A stretch of DNA of 64,000 nucleotides from Burkholderiales bacterium (GTDB taxonomy: Bacteria > Pseudomonadota > Gammaproteobacteria > Burkholderiales > Burkholderiaceae_D). The translations under genes and the position numbers were made by a program. The notes under the pieces were generated by a model. The model searched no databases, was not told where the DNA came from, and saw only the letters and a program-made list of their open reading frames with translations. Below, piece by piece: positions 18,763 to 27,275 of this stretch. How positions within the stretch are numbered: the first letter of the stretch is position 1; each line of letters begins with the position of its first letter. Location: positions 57,078 through 121,077 of the forward strand of contig JACQDX010000048.1 of assembly GCA_016200895.1 (NCBI GenBank), written 5' to 3'.

Positions 18763-18864
18763 AGAACTTACGCAAAACCGCCCCAGCTGCGTTGCAGCTC
18801 CTAGTCGTACTAAAGTACTGTCGTCGTCGCTGACGCCTTGCCGGGGCAATTTTGCGTAAATCCT
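18763..18864. mobile_element. MITE-like element with terminal inverted repeats, copy 1 (102 bp)
   Basis: The left end AGAACTTACGCAAAACCG and right end GGCAATTTTGCGTAAATCCT are near-inverted copies of each other. The body CCCCAGCTGCGTTGCA and TCGTCGTCGCTGACGCCTTGC matches the element at 19733. No transposase is encoded. Confidence 0.7.
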
Positions 18865-18900
18865 ATCTTTTTGTGTTCATGTCTTTATTCGGATTCATTG

Positions 18901-19731
18901 ATGAAAAATTATCCAGAAAATTACCCCGAAAATTATCCATTACATAGTAGCGAAAGAGAGCGCCATCGCTTAAAAATGCAGGCGCAAGCGCTGATTCCTT
19001 TAAGCGAAAGAATGTTGAGCGGGGCTGGTATTGCACATGGTGCGCAAGTTCTCGAACTGGGTTGTGGCAGTGGCGAAATGACTTTGTTGCTGGCCGCTGC
19101 CGTTGGCCCCACTGGCAGGGTGGTAGCGATGGATAGCGACCCGGCACAAATTGAGGCGGCGACAGCAAAGATTGCTGATGCAGGCTTTTCCAATGTCAGC
19201 TTTGTCTTGGCTGACATGAACAATTTTGTGTCTGAACAGATATTTGATGCCATCGTTGGCCGCTACTTCCTGCTGTATATCGCTGACCCTGAAGCTGCGC
19301 TGGCGCGCATGGTCAGGTGGATAAAACCGGGTGGTGCATTGGCTTTCCTGGAAATGGATTTTTACCGGGGTGTGCGCAGCAGTATCTGGCCCCCGGTTGC
19401 TGCCGAGACGAATAGCGCCATTGAATTTATCGCCGATGTCATGCTGGATGCAGGTATCAATCCCCACATGGCAGTGAGGTTGCCGAGCATGCTGGCGCAT
19501 TATGGGACAGTGCATGCTGAAACTGCTGCACCGCTTCAGTTTGGTGCCAGCTCGATTGAACTTCCCTTGGAAGCAGTCAGGTCAGTCATCCCTATGGCCA
19601 GGAAACTGGGGCGTAGTGATGCCTACCGGTATGACGTTGATGCCCTGATCGCTGCTGAACTGCAGGGACGGGATCACCGCACTGTCACCATGCCGCCGCT
19701 GTCTGTTGCTGCCTGGGTGCATACCAATTGA
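18901..19731 (+). CDS. class I SAM-dependent methyltransferase
   Basis: 276 residues from the ATG at 18901; the open frame upstream runs through a repeat element and is not coding. The N-terminus has the short repeat NYPENYPENYP. SAM-binding motif I is VLELGCGSGEMTLLLA, followed by RVVAMDSDPAQIEAA, VSFVLADMNN and the GGALAFLEMDF region. Substrate unknown. It is tightly flanked by two MITE-like elements (ending 37 bp before the start and beginning 2 bp after the stop), so the unit looks like a passenger. Confidence 0.88.
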   Translation: MKNYPENYPENYPLHSSERERHRLKMQAQALIPLSERMLSGAGIAHGAQVLELGCGSGEMTLLLAAAVGPTGRVVAMDSDPAQIEAATAKIADAGFSNVSFVLADMNNFVSEQIFDAIVGRYFLLYIADPEAALARMVRWIKPGGALAFLEMDFYRGVRSSIWPPVAAETNSAIEFIADVMLDAGINPHMAVRLPSMLAHYGTVHAETAAPLQFGASSIELPLEAVRSVIPMARKLGRSDAYRYDVDALIAAELQGRDHRTVTMPPLSVAAWVHTN

Positions 19732-19732
19732 T

Positions 19733-19912
19733 AGGACTTACGTAAAACCGCCCCAGCTGCGTTGCAACTCCTGGCCGTACTATTCGTACTGTCTTCGTCG
19801 CTACGGTGCAACCGGGGTTTCGGACAACATGTTGTCCGCCGATGAAACGAAGCTCTCTTGCAAGGGAGCTTTCCCAGGCAAGGCCTTGCTGGGACAATTT
19901 TGCGTAAGTCCT
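19733..19912. mobile_element. MITE-like element with terminal inverted repeats, copy 2 (180 bp)
   Basis: The left end AGGACTTACGTAAAACCG and right end GGGACAATTTTGCGTAAGTCCT are inverted copies. Internal hairpins include the perfect 18-bp palindrome CGGACAACATGTTGTCCG at 19821-19838 and an AGCTC/GAGCT stem at about 19851-19870. It has a longer centre than copy 1 and the same outer bodies. Confidence 0.75.
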
Positions 19913-19949
19913 GGTTAACTGAAGCAGTTTTTAAATACAGGTGAGAGAA

Positions 19950-20441
19950 ATGAATAAAGCATCAAAATTGGATATGCGCATTGAATACCTGGCTGACCAT
20001 GCCGCATTGATTCCTGTGATCGCCATGTGGCAGCAAGCTGAGTTTGGATATCTGACACCGTCTGTCACGATAGAGCAAAGAGTAGCTCGCTTGCAGCAAT
20101 CATTACAAAAAGGGACATTGCCTACGACTTTGCTGGCCTTGTCTTCAGAAGATGAGATTGTTGGCGTTGCCAGTATTGTTGCCACTACCCTCACGCACAA
20201 GCATCTGTCACCCTGGCTGTCTGCCGTGTTTGTTCCGGCTGAATTGCGGGGTAAAGGTATCGCTTCGGCACTGTCGCTGCGCGCTGTGGAGGAGGTGCGA
20301 GCTATGGGCTTTGATCAATTGCATTTGTTCACACCGCGCAATGAATCGCTCTATGCACGCCTTGGTTGGCAGACCATTGAGAATGCCAAGATTGACAATA
20401 CGCCCGTCACGATCATGAGCAGAGCCACAAATCTTGCCTGA
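19950..20441 (+). CDS. GNAT family N-acetyltransferase
   Basis: 163 residues from the ATG at 19950, preceded by GGTGAG; a GTG three codons earlier overlaps that ribosome-binding site. The acetyl-CoA site is visible as LSAVFVPAELRGKGIASALSLRAVEEV (the Q/RxxGxG/A type loop), with LHLFTPRNESLYARLGW near the end. Cytoplasmic acetyltransferase; substrate unknown. Confidence 0.88.
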   Translation: MNKASKLDMRIEYLADHAALIPVIAMWQQAEFGYLTPSVTIEQRVARLQQSLQKGTLPTTLLALSSEDEIVGVASIVATTLTHKHLSPWLSAVFVPAELRGKGIASALSLRAVEEVRAMGFDQLHLFTPRNESLYARLGWQTIENAKIDNTPVTIMSRATNLA

Positions 20442-20501
20442 CTATCCGGAGCGCAGATTACTCAGTTTTATTTTCTTTTTTAGAATATAAGTAATTATCT
20501 C

Positions 20502-20514
20502 TACAAAATTTGTA
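20502..20514. promoter_or_regulatory. candidate operator upstream of chrB
   Basis: TACAAA-A-TTTGTA is an odd-length palindrome in an AT-rich promoter region 31 bp before the chrB ATG. ChrB proteins are known in some bacteria to regulate their own operon by chromate response, so this is a plausible ChrB site; not proven. Confidence 0.4.
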
Positions 20515-20545
20515 ATAACTAATATTATTGTGTAGAATGTGTTTC

Positions 20546-21532
20546 ATGAAAACACAAACTATCACTACTGATCTTGCTGCACGCTGGCTATTGCTGGTAC
20601 TGAGTCTGCCCACGAATAGCGCAACTGGGCGTATGCGTATCTGGCGCAATCTCAAGGCCCTGGGTTGCGGCTCCCTGCGCGACGGGGCTTATCTCTTGCC
20701 CTTTGGCGACTTGCAGCAGCAAGCGCTACAGGATTTGTCGGAAGAAAGCTTGCGTGAAGGTGGTAGTGCCTGGTTATTGCATGTGTGGGCGCAAACTGCG
20801 GATGAAAACCTGGCCTTTCGGGCCCTGTTTGACCGCAGTGGCGAATATGCTGCCTGGCTGCAAGCCCTGGCGGATGCGCGTCCCGGCTTAAGCAATTTAA
20901 AACCGCAAGAAATCACCAAGCTCTTGCGCAAGATGCGGCGCGAATATGAGGCTTTCAAAAGCATAGATTACTTCCCTGGCGATGGCGGCAACACGGTCGA
21001 AGCTGCCTGGATGGATTTCATGCACGCGGCAGAGAGCCTGGTGTCAGTAGGTGAGCCGCAGGCAGTGCAGGCGGCTATCAAGACATTGGCAATCGATGAT
21101 TATCAGGGTCGTACTTGGGCTACCCGCCAACACCTGTGGGTGGACAGGGTGGCCTGCGCCTGGTTGATACGCCGCTTTATCGACAAGCAGGCGCGATTTG
21201 CCTGGCTGGAGTCAGTCAGTGATTGTCCGCCAGACGCTCTGGGTTTTGATTTTGATGGCGCAGCGTTTACCCACATCGGCGAGCGTGTCAGTTTCGAAGT
21301 CTTGCTGGCCAGTTTTGATCTGGAAGGCGACCGTGGCTTGCAACGCCTGGGTGCCATGGTGCATGTGCTGGATGTGGGCAATGGCTTTGTGCCAGAAGCC
21401 AGCGGCTTTGAAGCCATGATGACCGGTGCCAGACAAAATGCCCGTGACGATGATGACTTGCTGGACAAAATGAGCGTGGTGCTGGACGCACTGTACCAGC
21501 ATTTTTCTGTCGTGCAGCCAGTGTCAACTTAA
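20546..21532 (+). CDS. chrB: chromate resistance protein ChrB, putative operon regulator
   Basis: 328 residues from the ATG at 20546 (an ATG at 20537 is possible; no strong ribosome-binding site decides). The N-terminal domain (about 10-165) starts RWLLLVLSLPTNSATGRMRIWRNLKALGC, the classical ChrB winged-helix-like region; the C-terminal domain (about 185-325) has TRQHLWVDRVACAWLIRRFID and a paired LDVGNGF segment. In characterised strains ChrB senses chromate and controls the chr operon. First gene of a four-gene operon with chrA 12 bp downstream. Confidence 0.9.
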   Translation: MKTQTITTDLAARWLLLVLSLPTNSATGRMRIWRNLKALGCGSLRDGAYLLPFGDLQQQALQDLSEESLREGGSAWLLHVWAQTADENLAFRALFDRSGEYAAWLQALADARPGLSNLKPQEITKLLRKMRREYEAFKSIDYFPGDGGNTVEAAWMDFMHAAESLVSVGEPQAVQAAIKTLAIDDYQGRTWATRQHLWVDRVACAWLIRRFIDKQARFAWLESVSDCPPDALGFDFDGAAFTHIGERVSFEVLLASFDLEGDRGLQRLGAMVHVLDVGNGFVPEASGFEAMMTGARQNARDDDDLLDKMSVVLDALYQHFSVVQPVST

Positions 21533-21544
21533 AGGATATCAGCG

Positions 21545-22744
21545 ATGAGCCAGAGCCTGCCTGAATCAAATCAAACCATACCAGATACTGCCCCCGGCTA
21601 TACGCTGTGGCAAATGGTGCTCTATATGCTGCGCCTCGGTGCGCTGGGTTTTGGTGGCCCGGTGGCGCTGGTCGGTTATATGCAACGTGACCTGGTTGAG
21701 CAGCGTGGCTGGATTTCGCCAGCAGACTACAAGGAAGGACTGGCGCTGGCGCAACTGGCACCCGGCCCGCTGGCGGCGCAGCTAGGTATCTATATGGGCT
21801 ATGTGCATTACCGCATCTGGGGCGCGACGCTGGCCGGCATTGCCTTTGTACTGCCTTCATTCATTATGGTGGTGTTATTGGGCTGGGCTTATGTCAGCTA
21901 TGGCGGCCTGGCCTGGATGCAGGCAGTGTTTTATGGTGTCGGTGCAGCCGTGGTTGGCATCATCGTCATGAGCACCAAAAAACTCACGCAGAAAAGCATA
22001 GGCAAGGACAAGTTGTTGTGGGCTATCTATCTCTTGCTGGCAGCACTGACCTTTATTACCGAGACAGAAATTGCCTGGTTATTTATCGCCTCTGGCGTGC
22101 TGGTCTGGCTGTTGCGTGCGCCACCAGCATGGCTGGGTGGTGGCAAACTGCATAGCCTGACGCTGCTGCAGTTGCCCGTCATAGGCAGCATGCTGACGAC
22201 GCAGGACGCATCGCTGTTGACACAGATCGCCATCTTCTTTGCCAAGGCTGGTGCTTTTGTATTTGGCTCTGGCCTGGCGATCGTGCCTTTCCTGTACGGC
22301 GGAGTAGTAACCGAACATCATTGGCTGACAGACAAGCAGTTTGTTGATGCTGTCGCGGTTGCCATGATCACGCCAGGGCCGGTGGTGATTACAGTGGGTT
22401 TTATCGGCTATCTGGTAGCAGGCCTGCCGGGCGCAACGGTGGCTGCGCTGGCGACCTTCTTGCCCTGCTATTTGTTCACTGTCATCCCGGCACCCTACTT
22501 TAAAAAATATGGCAAATTGCCTGGAGTGATTGCTTTTGTCGATGGCATTACAGCAGCAGCGATAGGTGCGATTGCTGGTTCTGTACTGGTGATTGCCAGA
22601 CGTTCGATACTGGATGTGCCGACGGCAGCAATTGCCCTGGTCAGTATCATCTTGTTGTGGAAATTCAAGAAACTGCAGGAACCTGTCATCGTTGCGGCCG
22701 CAGCGGTTTTGGGCTTGGTCATTTACCCCTTGCTTCACTCTTAA
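21545..22744 (+). CDS. chrA: chromate transporter ChrA
   Basis: 399 residues, the full two-domain (long-chain) form. Each half begins with a CHR motif: LRLGALGFGGPVALVGYMQRD with EGLALAQLAPGP, and later FFAKAGAFVFGSGLAIVPFL with VAVAMITPGPVVI. About ten to twelve hydrophobic spans. ChrA expels chromate from the cytoplasm using the proton gradient. A rhodanese gene follows after 11 bp with an AAAGGAG ribosome-binding site. Confidence 0.95.
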   Translation: MSQSLPESNQTIPDTAPGYTLWQMVLYMLRLGALGFGGPVALVGYMQRDLVEQRGWISPADYKEGLALAQLAPGPLAAQLGIYMGYVHYRIWGATLAGIAFVLPSFIMVVLLGWAYVSYGGLAWMQAVFYGVGAAVVGIIVMSTKKLTQKSIGKDKLLWAIYLLLAALTFITETEIAWLFIASGVLVWLLRAPPAWLGGGKLHSLTLLQLPVIGSMLTTQDASLLTQIAIFFAKAGAFVFGSGLAIVPFLYGGVVTEHHWLTDKQFVDAVAVAMITPGPVVITVGFIGYLVAGLPGATVAALATFLPCYLFTVIPAPYFKKYGKLPGVIAFVDGITAAAIGAIAGSVLVIARRSILDVPTAAIALVSIILLWKFKKLQEPVIVAAAAVLGLVIYPLLHS

Positions 22745-22755
22745 AGGAGTCAAAA

Positions 22756-23121
22756 ATGGAACAGATGGAACAAATAGAACAAATGGAACAAACAAAGCAA
22801 ACCGTCAGCGTAGCCGAATTCATGCGCGAGCTAAGCAGCGCCAATCCACCAGCGGTCATCGATGTACGCAAACGCCCGGCCTTTGAAGCCGACACCCTGC
22901 AAGTTGTGGGCGCAGTCTGGCTTGATCCTGAAAAGGTGACTAGTTGGGCACCGGCTCTGACACAACAGCAAAATGTCATCGTGTATTGCATCAAGGGACA
23001 TGAAGTTGGCATCAACTGTGCCAGCGCATTGAATGAGGCGGGTATCGCTGCACGATATCTGGAAGGCGGGCTGGAAGCCTACAAGCAAGCTGGCGGCATG
23101 CTGGCCAGACGTGTTGTATAG
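22756..23121 (+). CDS. single-domain rhodanese-like protein in the chr operon
   Basis: 121 residues from the ATG at 22756 (AAAGGAGT upstream). The first 15 codons are an imperfect 9-bp repeat giving MEQMEQIEQMEQ. The rhodanese fold follows: VIDVRKRPAFEADTL, then the active-site loop YCIKGHEVG with Cys, and LEGGLEAYKQAGG at the end. Rhodaneses carry sulfane sulfur or reduce oxyanions; in a chr operon it may help with sulfur balance or oxidative damage by chromate, which is inference. Confidence 0.88.
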   Translation: MEQMEQIEQMEQTKQTVSVAEFMRELSSANPPAVIDVRKRPAFEADTLQVVGAVWLDPEKVTSWAPALTQQQNVIVYCIKGHEVGINCASALNEAGIAARYLEGGLEAYKQAGGMLARRVV

Positions 23122-23151
23122 AGGTAGTTTTGATATGGAGGGAGAACAATC

Positions 23152-23607
23152 ATGCAATGGATCACCCGTGAACGACCCAAGATAGACCGTATTGCCTGCC
23201 CCTGGCTGATCATGAATTTCATCGACAGGGATGCAGAATTTTTATATGTGCCGAATGACCATGTCTTGCGTATCGCTACAGAAACCGGTGCCATACCGTA
23301 TGACATTCCGGGCGTGGAGTTAAGCCATGTCGGCGACTTGTGCAGCTTTGATGCCTTCCTGAAGAAATATGCGCTGGCTGAGCCTGCCCTGCAAACCCTG
23401 GCGACTATCGTCCGTGGGGCAGACACAGGCAAGCTGGATTTGACAGCGCAATCGGCGGGACTGTATGCCTTGTCGCTGGGCTTGTCAAAAACCTTTGTAG
23501 ATGATCACGTCATGCTCGGCCACGGCATGGTGATGTATGACGCGTTGTATGCGTGGTGCCAGCATTGTCAGGCCGAAGCACATCAATGGCCACCGGTGAT
23601 GAATTGA
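23152..23607 (+). CDS. stand-alone ChrB C-terminal domain protein
   Basis: 151 residues that match the C-terminal half of ChrB: ITRERPKIDRIACPWLIMNFIDRDAEFLYVP aligned to the RQHLWVDRVACAWLIRRFID part of chrB in the same operon, and a His/Asp-rich end with VDDHVMLGHGMVMYDALY. It lacks the N-terminal DNA-binding-like domain, so a catalytic or metal-binding role is more likely than regulation. Last gene of the chr operon, 30 bp after the rhodanese gene. Confidence 0.85.
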   Translation: MQWITRERPKIDRIACPWLIMNFIDRDAEFLYVPNDHVLRIATETGAIPYDIPGVELSHVGDLCSFDAFLKKYALAEPALQTLATIVRGADTGKLDLTAQSAGLYALSLGLSKTFVDDHVMLGHGMVMYDALYAWCQHCQAEAHQWPPVMN

Positions 23608-23641
23608 AGCAGGAGTTAGCTGCGGCGTCCTTTGCAGGTGA

Positions 23642-23950
23642 TCACTTCACCTGGCTGGACGCCGGGCTTTTTTCGAACTGGGCGTTGCCCACATACTTGA
23701 GATACTTGACGTTGCCCTTGGCGTCTGCCATCTGGTAATACTCACCTACATGCAGAGTGGGTAATTCATCATTCAGTGCCAGCATTTTTTCTGTCGTCAC
23801 GTAATGCACGCTGCCACTCTTGACATCGAGCCGGTAAACCTTGCCATCTGGCGTTGTCAGCAGTTGGTAGCGTGAGCTTGACCAGCCGCCATCGCAGGCT
23901 GACAGGGTAAGCAAAATCATGATGACGGAGAGAATGCGGGTCTGCTTCAT
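23642..23950 (-). CDS. small lipoprotein
   Basis: 102 residues with a lipoprotein signal: MKQTRILSVIMILLTLSAC, lipobox LSAC with Cys19. The mature part is a beta-rich domain (YQLLTTPDGKVYRLDVKSG, YYQMADAKGNVKYLKYV). Convergent with the chr operon. Function unknown. Confidence 0.75.
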   Translation of the reverse strand: MKQTRILSVIMILLTLSACDGGWSSSRYQLLTTPDGKVYRLDVKSGSVHYVTTEKMLALNDELPTLHVGEYYQMADAKGNVKYLKYVGNAQFEKSPASSQVK

Positions 23951-24333
23951 GCGTACTCCTGAATTATTTTGTCATGGGTGGTGGTCTTTGATTTTGCAGC
24001 TCGGTAAGTGATCGAAATTGCAATAATAGAATATAAATCAACATTATCGAATTGGCAATTTATTTTTGTAAATTATTGCAGCTCCAAAGAGGCAACTATG
24101 TTGCCGACAGAAAACAGCTATTGAACTGCTATTGGCCTCACGATGTGTCCGGTTTAGCGATACAAACGAAGCATTTGTGCAGCGATGTTGGGCAGCTGTT
24201 TAAATTGCCAGACTAAAAATAAGCCTGTAGCATTCGGCGGCAATAATGCTGATGCACATGACAATTGATCTGGCAACAGTGCCGCAGGCATAGCGCATCA
24301 CAGCTTCTCACTCCTTTTATCGAATGTATTTAC
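23951..24333. other. 383-bp divergent intergenic region
   Basis: AT-rich stretch upstream of both the lipoprotein and the second DUF4214 gene. No repeat, riboswitch or small gene seen; it presumably holds the two promoters. Confidence 0.45.
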
Positions 24334-25824
24334 ATGGCAAATATCACCATCAAGCTCTCTCAAAATGTTGTCACCACTATTTCTCAGTTGCTTATAAAAT
24401 CGCCTCCCACGAATGGCACATTGGGCAGCGTGTTTGACGGCTTCGCTAAACTGGGTGCCATCTGGTCCAGGGATCATTCGGTTTATTCCTCTTTTGATTA
24501 CACTGGCAGCAGGGTGCAATTTGGTTTTCCTGATGGGGCGACTTCGACATTCAATGGCGTGGTCCGCGCCAATCCAGATGCCTTGCAGGGTACGGCTATT
24601 GCATCAAGCTCGCAGATGTATAAGTCCGGGCTGATGAATATCATCGAAAACGGTCAGTTTTATTTTGATTATTCGGTCAGTGCCAGCGGCGTACTGACCA
24701 TCACCAGTACCGGGGTACTGGCAAGTAGCCTGTCCGTCTCTACCTTGGCGTCTCCAGGCAGCTCATATTATGATGCTGACTATGGCAATGTTGCCATCCA
24801 GGTTCAGGGCTCCATCAAAGGAGATGTCAACGGCAATAACAACGGCACGATTAGCCGCATCTCATCAAGTGCAGACAAATTCATTAGCTCAACTGCTGTC
24901 GATGGCAACTTCACGTTATCCAGCAATACCAGCCAGGTTGCGCAGGGTATGAGCAAGTCTGTTGTTGCAGGTACCATGACTTCATCAGTCACTGAGTATC
25001 GCGACGGCAGCTATGCACGTATCAATGGTGTTTCTGCCCCCATTTCTGCCAACCAGCAGATCGATGAAAAACTGCTGGCTGACGAATCCCTGTTTGGCGG
25101 TGCAGATGTCATCAGCGTTGATTTGCCTGCCACCATGTATTCTGATTACCTGATCGCCTCAGGCGCAGGTGCTGACCTGATCACCGTCAATGGCGGTGGT
25201 GGCCGTTTGCACGTCAATGCTGGCAGTGGCAATGACGCCATCAATGTAGGCACTGGCAACCATAATATCGATGGCGGCACTGGCATGGACACGGTCATCA
25301 TGGCTGGAAATGCCAGCAATTTTACGATTACCCCTGTTGGCGCGGCTTTCCAGTTACGCGTCAAATCCAATGGTGATATCGATAGCCTGTTCAATGTCGA
25401 ACGCCTGCAATTTTCTGACAAGAGCATCGCGCTGGACATCAGTGGCACAGCAGGGCAGGCATACCGCTTGTACCAGGCTGCATTTGGTCGCAAGCCTGAT
25501 CTGGAAGGCTTGGGTTACTGGATCAAGGATATGGATAAAGGGTCCAGCTTGACGACCGTGGCGGCAGGTTTCTTCCAGTCTGCTGAATTTCAAAAGTTGT
25601 ATGGTGCCAATCCATCGACTTCAACGCTGATCACCAACTTTTATCAGAACGTCCTGCATCGCGCTCCTGACCAGGCTGGTTTTGATTACTGGAATAATCA
25701 GTTAAGCAAAGGCCAGATTACAGCAGCTGGTGCACTCGCCAGCTTTTGTGAAAGTGCCGAGAACCAGGCGCAAGTCATAGGCACGATACAAAACGGCATA
25801 GAGTTCAAGCTGTGGCTGGGTTGA
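24334..25824 (+). CDS. secreted DUF4214 protein with calcium-binding-like repeats
   Basis: 496 residues from the ATG at 24334; the frame upstream is open but the protein clearly begins with MANITIKL. Residues 1-240 are a Ser/Asn-rich beta region; about 285-350 hold glycine-aspartate repeats (ASGAGADLITVNGGGGRLH, AGSGNDAINVGTGNHN, DGGTGMDTV) that resemble RTX repeats; 365-490 are two DUF4214 units (RLYQAAFGRKPDLEGLGYW and FYQNVLHRAPDQAGFDYW). No Sec signal; type I secretion is expected from family knowledge. The exporter is not in the window. Confidence 0.85.
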   Translation: MANITIKLSQNVVTTISQLLIKSPPTNGTLGSVFDGFAKLGAIWSRDHSVYSSFDYTGSRVQFGFPDGATSTFNGVVRANPDALQGTAIASSSQMYKSGLMNIIENGQFYFDYSVSASGVLTITSTGVLASSLSVSTLASPGSSYYDADYGNVAIQVQGSIKGDVNGNNNGTISRISSSADKFISSTAVDGNFTLSSNTSQVAQGMSKSVVAGTMTSSVTEYRDGSYARINGVSAPISANQQIDEKLLADESLFGGADVISVDLPATMYSDYLIASGAGADLITVNGGGGRLHVNAGSGNDAINVGTGNHNIDGGTGMDTVIMAGNASNFTITPVGAAFQLRVKSNGDIDSLFNVERLQFSDKSIALDISGTAGQAYRLYQAAFGRKPDLEGLGYWIKDMDKGSSLTTVAAGFFQSAEFQKLYGANPSTSTLITNFYQNVLHRAPDQAGFDYWNNQLSKGQITAAGALASFCESAENQAQVIGTIQNGIEFKLWLG

Positions 25825-25902
25825 GTTTGTTACGGTCTTAAAAGTTTGAGGTGCCGGTCTGTATTGCGCTCACAGCTGGGTGAAATACAGACCAGGAAAA
25901 CT

Positions 25903-26151
25903 TTAAACTTGCTTTGCTATAGCCGCATGTCGCCTTTGCCATTCATCAGCCACATCGCCCATGGTCTTGTGATCGCCGTTGATGATCCAGGCCATGAAGT
26001 CACGGTCAAGCTTGCATTCGCTACCGCATTCAGCGCTTAAGAAACGCCTGACGTTTTGCGTGTTTTTGTAGTCTTTGTCGACGACGGTAGTGCGTGATAG
26101 TTCAAGGCTGTGCCAATCTGTTTTCATGGATAGTTGCTCGTTATGTAGCAT
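25903..26151 (-). CDS. DUF6434-type small protein
   Basis: 82 residues. The start at 26151 is supported by AGAGGA six bases before it. The core is DWHSLELSRTTVVDKDYKNT, QNVRRFLSAECG and FMAWIINGDHKTMGDVADEW, as in the DUF6434 family (small domain, often near SAP domains). Role unknown. It follows the small membrane protein gene by 17 bp, so the two are probably one transcript. Confidence 0.75.
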   Translation of the reverse strand: MLHNEQLSMKTDWHSLELSRTTVVDKDYKNTQNVRRFLSAECGSECKLDRDFMAWIINGDHKTMGDVADEWQRRHAAIAKQV

Positions 26152-26168
26152 TCAATTCCTCTTGAATT

Positions 26169-26480
26169 TTACTGATTCCATTCCTCATTTTCTCCCAGTC
26201 GGTGTGGAACTGCTTCTTTTTCTGCACGTTCGAGAAACTGCGTGTGACCTGCAGCGTTACGCGACTTGATCCATAAATGAAAGAAAATACCGGCAAGTGA
26301 AAAAATGATGCCGCATAGATAGTAGAGTGCGAGCATATATCCAAAACCACCGTCAAACTGCAATGCTGGAAAAACCAGTGGCAATAAAAAGCAGCATAGG
26401 GCGAAAACATACAGCGCTATTGCCGTCAGGGAGACTGATGGTTTTTTCAATGAATTAGGCATAAGCAAAGTCTTGGACAT
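26169..26480 (-). CDS. small membrane protein, 103 aa
   Basis: Two or three hydrophobic segments (about 17-38, 46-68) and a basic then acidic C-terminal tail. Its stop sits just before the ribosome-binding site of the DUF6434 gene. No recognisable family. Confidence 0.6.
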   Translation of the reverse strand: MSKTLLMPNSLKKPSVSLTAIALYVFALCCFLLPLVFPALQFDGGFGYMLALYYLCGIIFSLAGIFFHLWIKSRNAAGHTQFLERAEKEAVPHRLGENEEWNQ

Positions 26481-26495
26481 TCATTATATGGTCGC

Positions 26496-27275
26496 TCACA
26501 AACTCACGACTAAATCCGGATCAAATTTCTCATTCTCCATCCTGCCATTATGTAAGGGATAACCGCAAGGGTTGCAGATGACGCGGCACTTGCCTAGCTG
26601 GTAGTCAAAGCTGTCATGCATGTGGCCGTGTATCCACAAGTCGGCTTTATGCGCCAGTTCATCGAGTTCAGAAGCAAAGGCGGCGGATAGCAAGTCGTCG
26701 GCATATCGCGGTGATACCGACTGTATTGATGGTGCCATGTGGCTGACGACGACAGTGCGGCCATGGAAGGGCGTATCCAGCCGTTTGTTGAGCCAGGTTT
26801 TTTGCCGGGCATGAATGAGGGCCGTATCATCAGCGGCGAGTTTGCGATAGCCTTGCTCTGCCAGGGTGATGCGCTGATAGTCGGGCATCAGGTCTGCTGC
26901 TTCTGTCATGGCGAAGTAGCGTTGCTCTTCGCCAAACAAGCAGAAATCCGTCCACAGGGTGGCACCCAAAAAGCGTATGTCCCCTAGCTGGTATTCACGG
27001 GCATTGAGGAAATGTACATTGTCCGTAGCCTCGCAGGCAATGGCAACATCGGCCTGCATGTCTTCCAGGTTTTTGCCATAGGCTTCATGATTGCCATGCA
27101 CATACAGCACCGGGATGCCAGCAAACTGTTGCGCGGCCCAAGTGACAGCCTTGCTGCCTGTATGGATGTCGCCAGCGAGTACAACCACATCAGGCTGGCT
27201 AATGGCTGGATTACTCTGCGGTGCAGTATCACCCCAGGCTTCAAGGTGCAAGTCGGACAGGATTTGTATGCGCAT
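26496..27275 (-). CDS. calcineurin-like metallophosphoesterase
   Basis: 259 residues from the ATG at 27275, where the fold starts (MRIQILSDLHLE); over 300 bp of open frame upstream is not coding and includes a hairpin. All metal-binding motifs are present: SDLHLE, VLAGDIHTG, YVHGNHEAYG, VSHMAPS and HGHMHDSFDY. Cytoplasmic phosphodiesterase or phosphatase of unknown substrate. The C-terminus PCGYPLHNGRMENEKFDPDLVV is typical of this subfamily. Confidence 0.88.
   Translation of the reverse strand: MRIQILSDLHLEAWGDTAPQSNPAISQPDVVVLAGDIHTGSKAVTWAAQQFAGIPVLYVHGNHEAYGKNLEDMQADVAIACEATDNVHFLNAREYQLGDIRFLGATLWTDFCLFGEEQRYFAMTEAADLMPDYQRITLAEQGYRKLAADDTALIHARQKTWLNKRLDTPFHGRTVVVSHMAPSIQSVSPRYADDLLSAAFASELDELAHKADLWIHGHMHDSFDYQLGKCRVICNPCGYPLHNGRMENEKFDPDLVVSL

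Noticed and set aside
20458..20655. 65-codon minus-strand frame over the chrB start
   Set aside because: It overlaps the start of chrB and its AT-rich promoter; no ribosome-binding site and no family.
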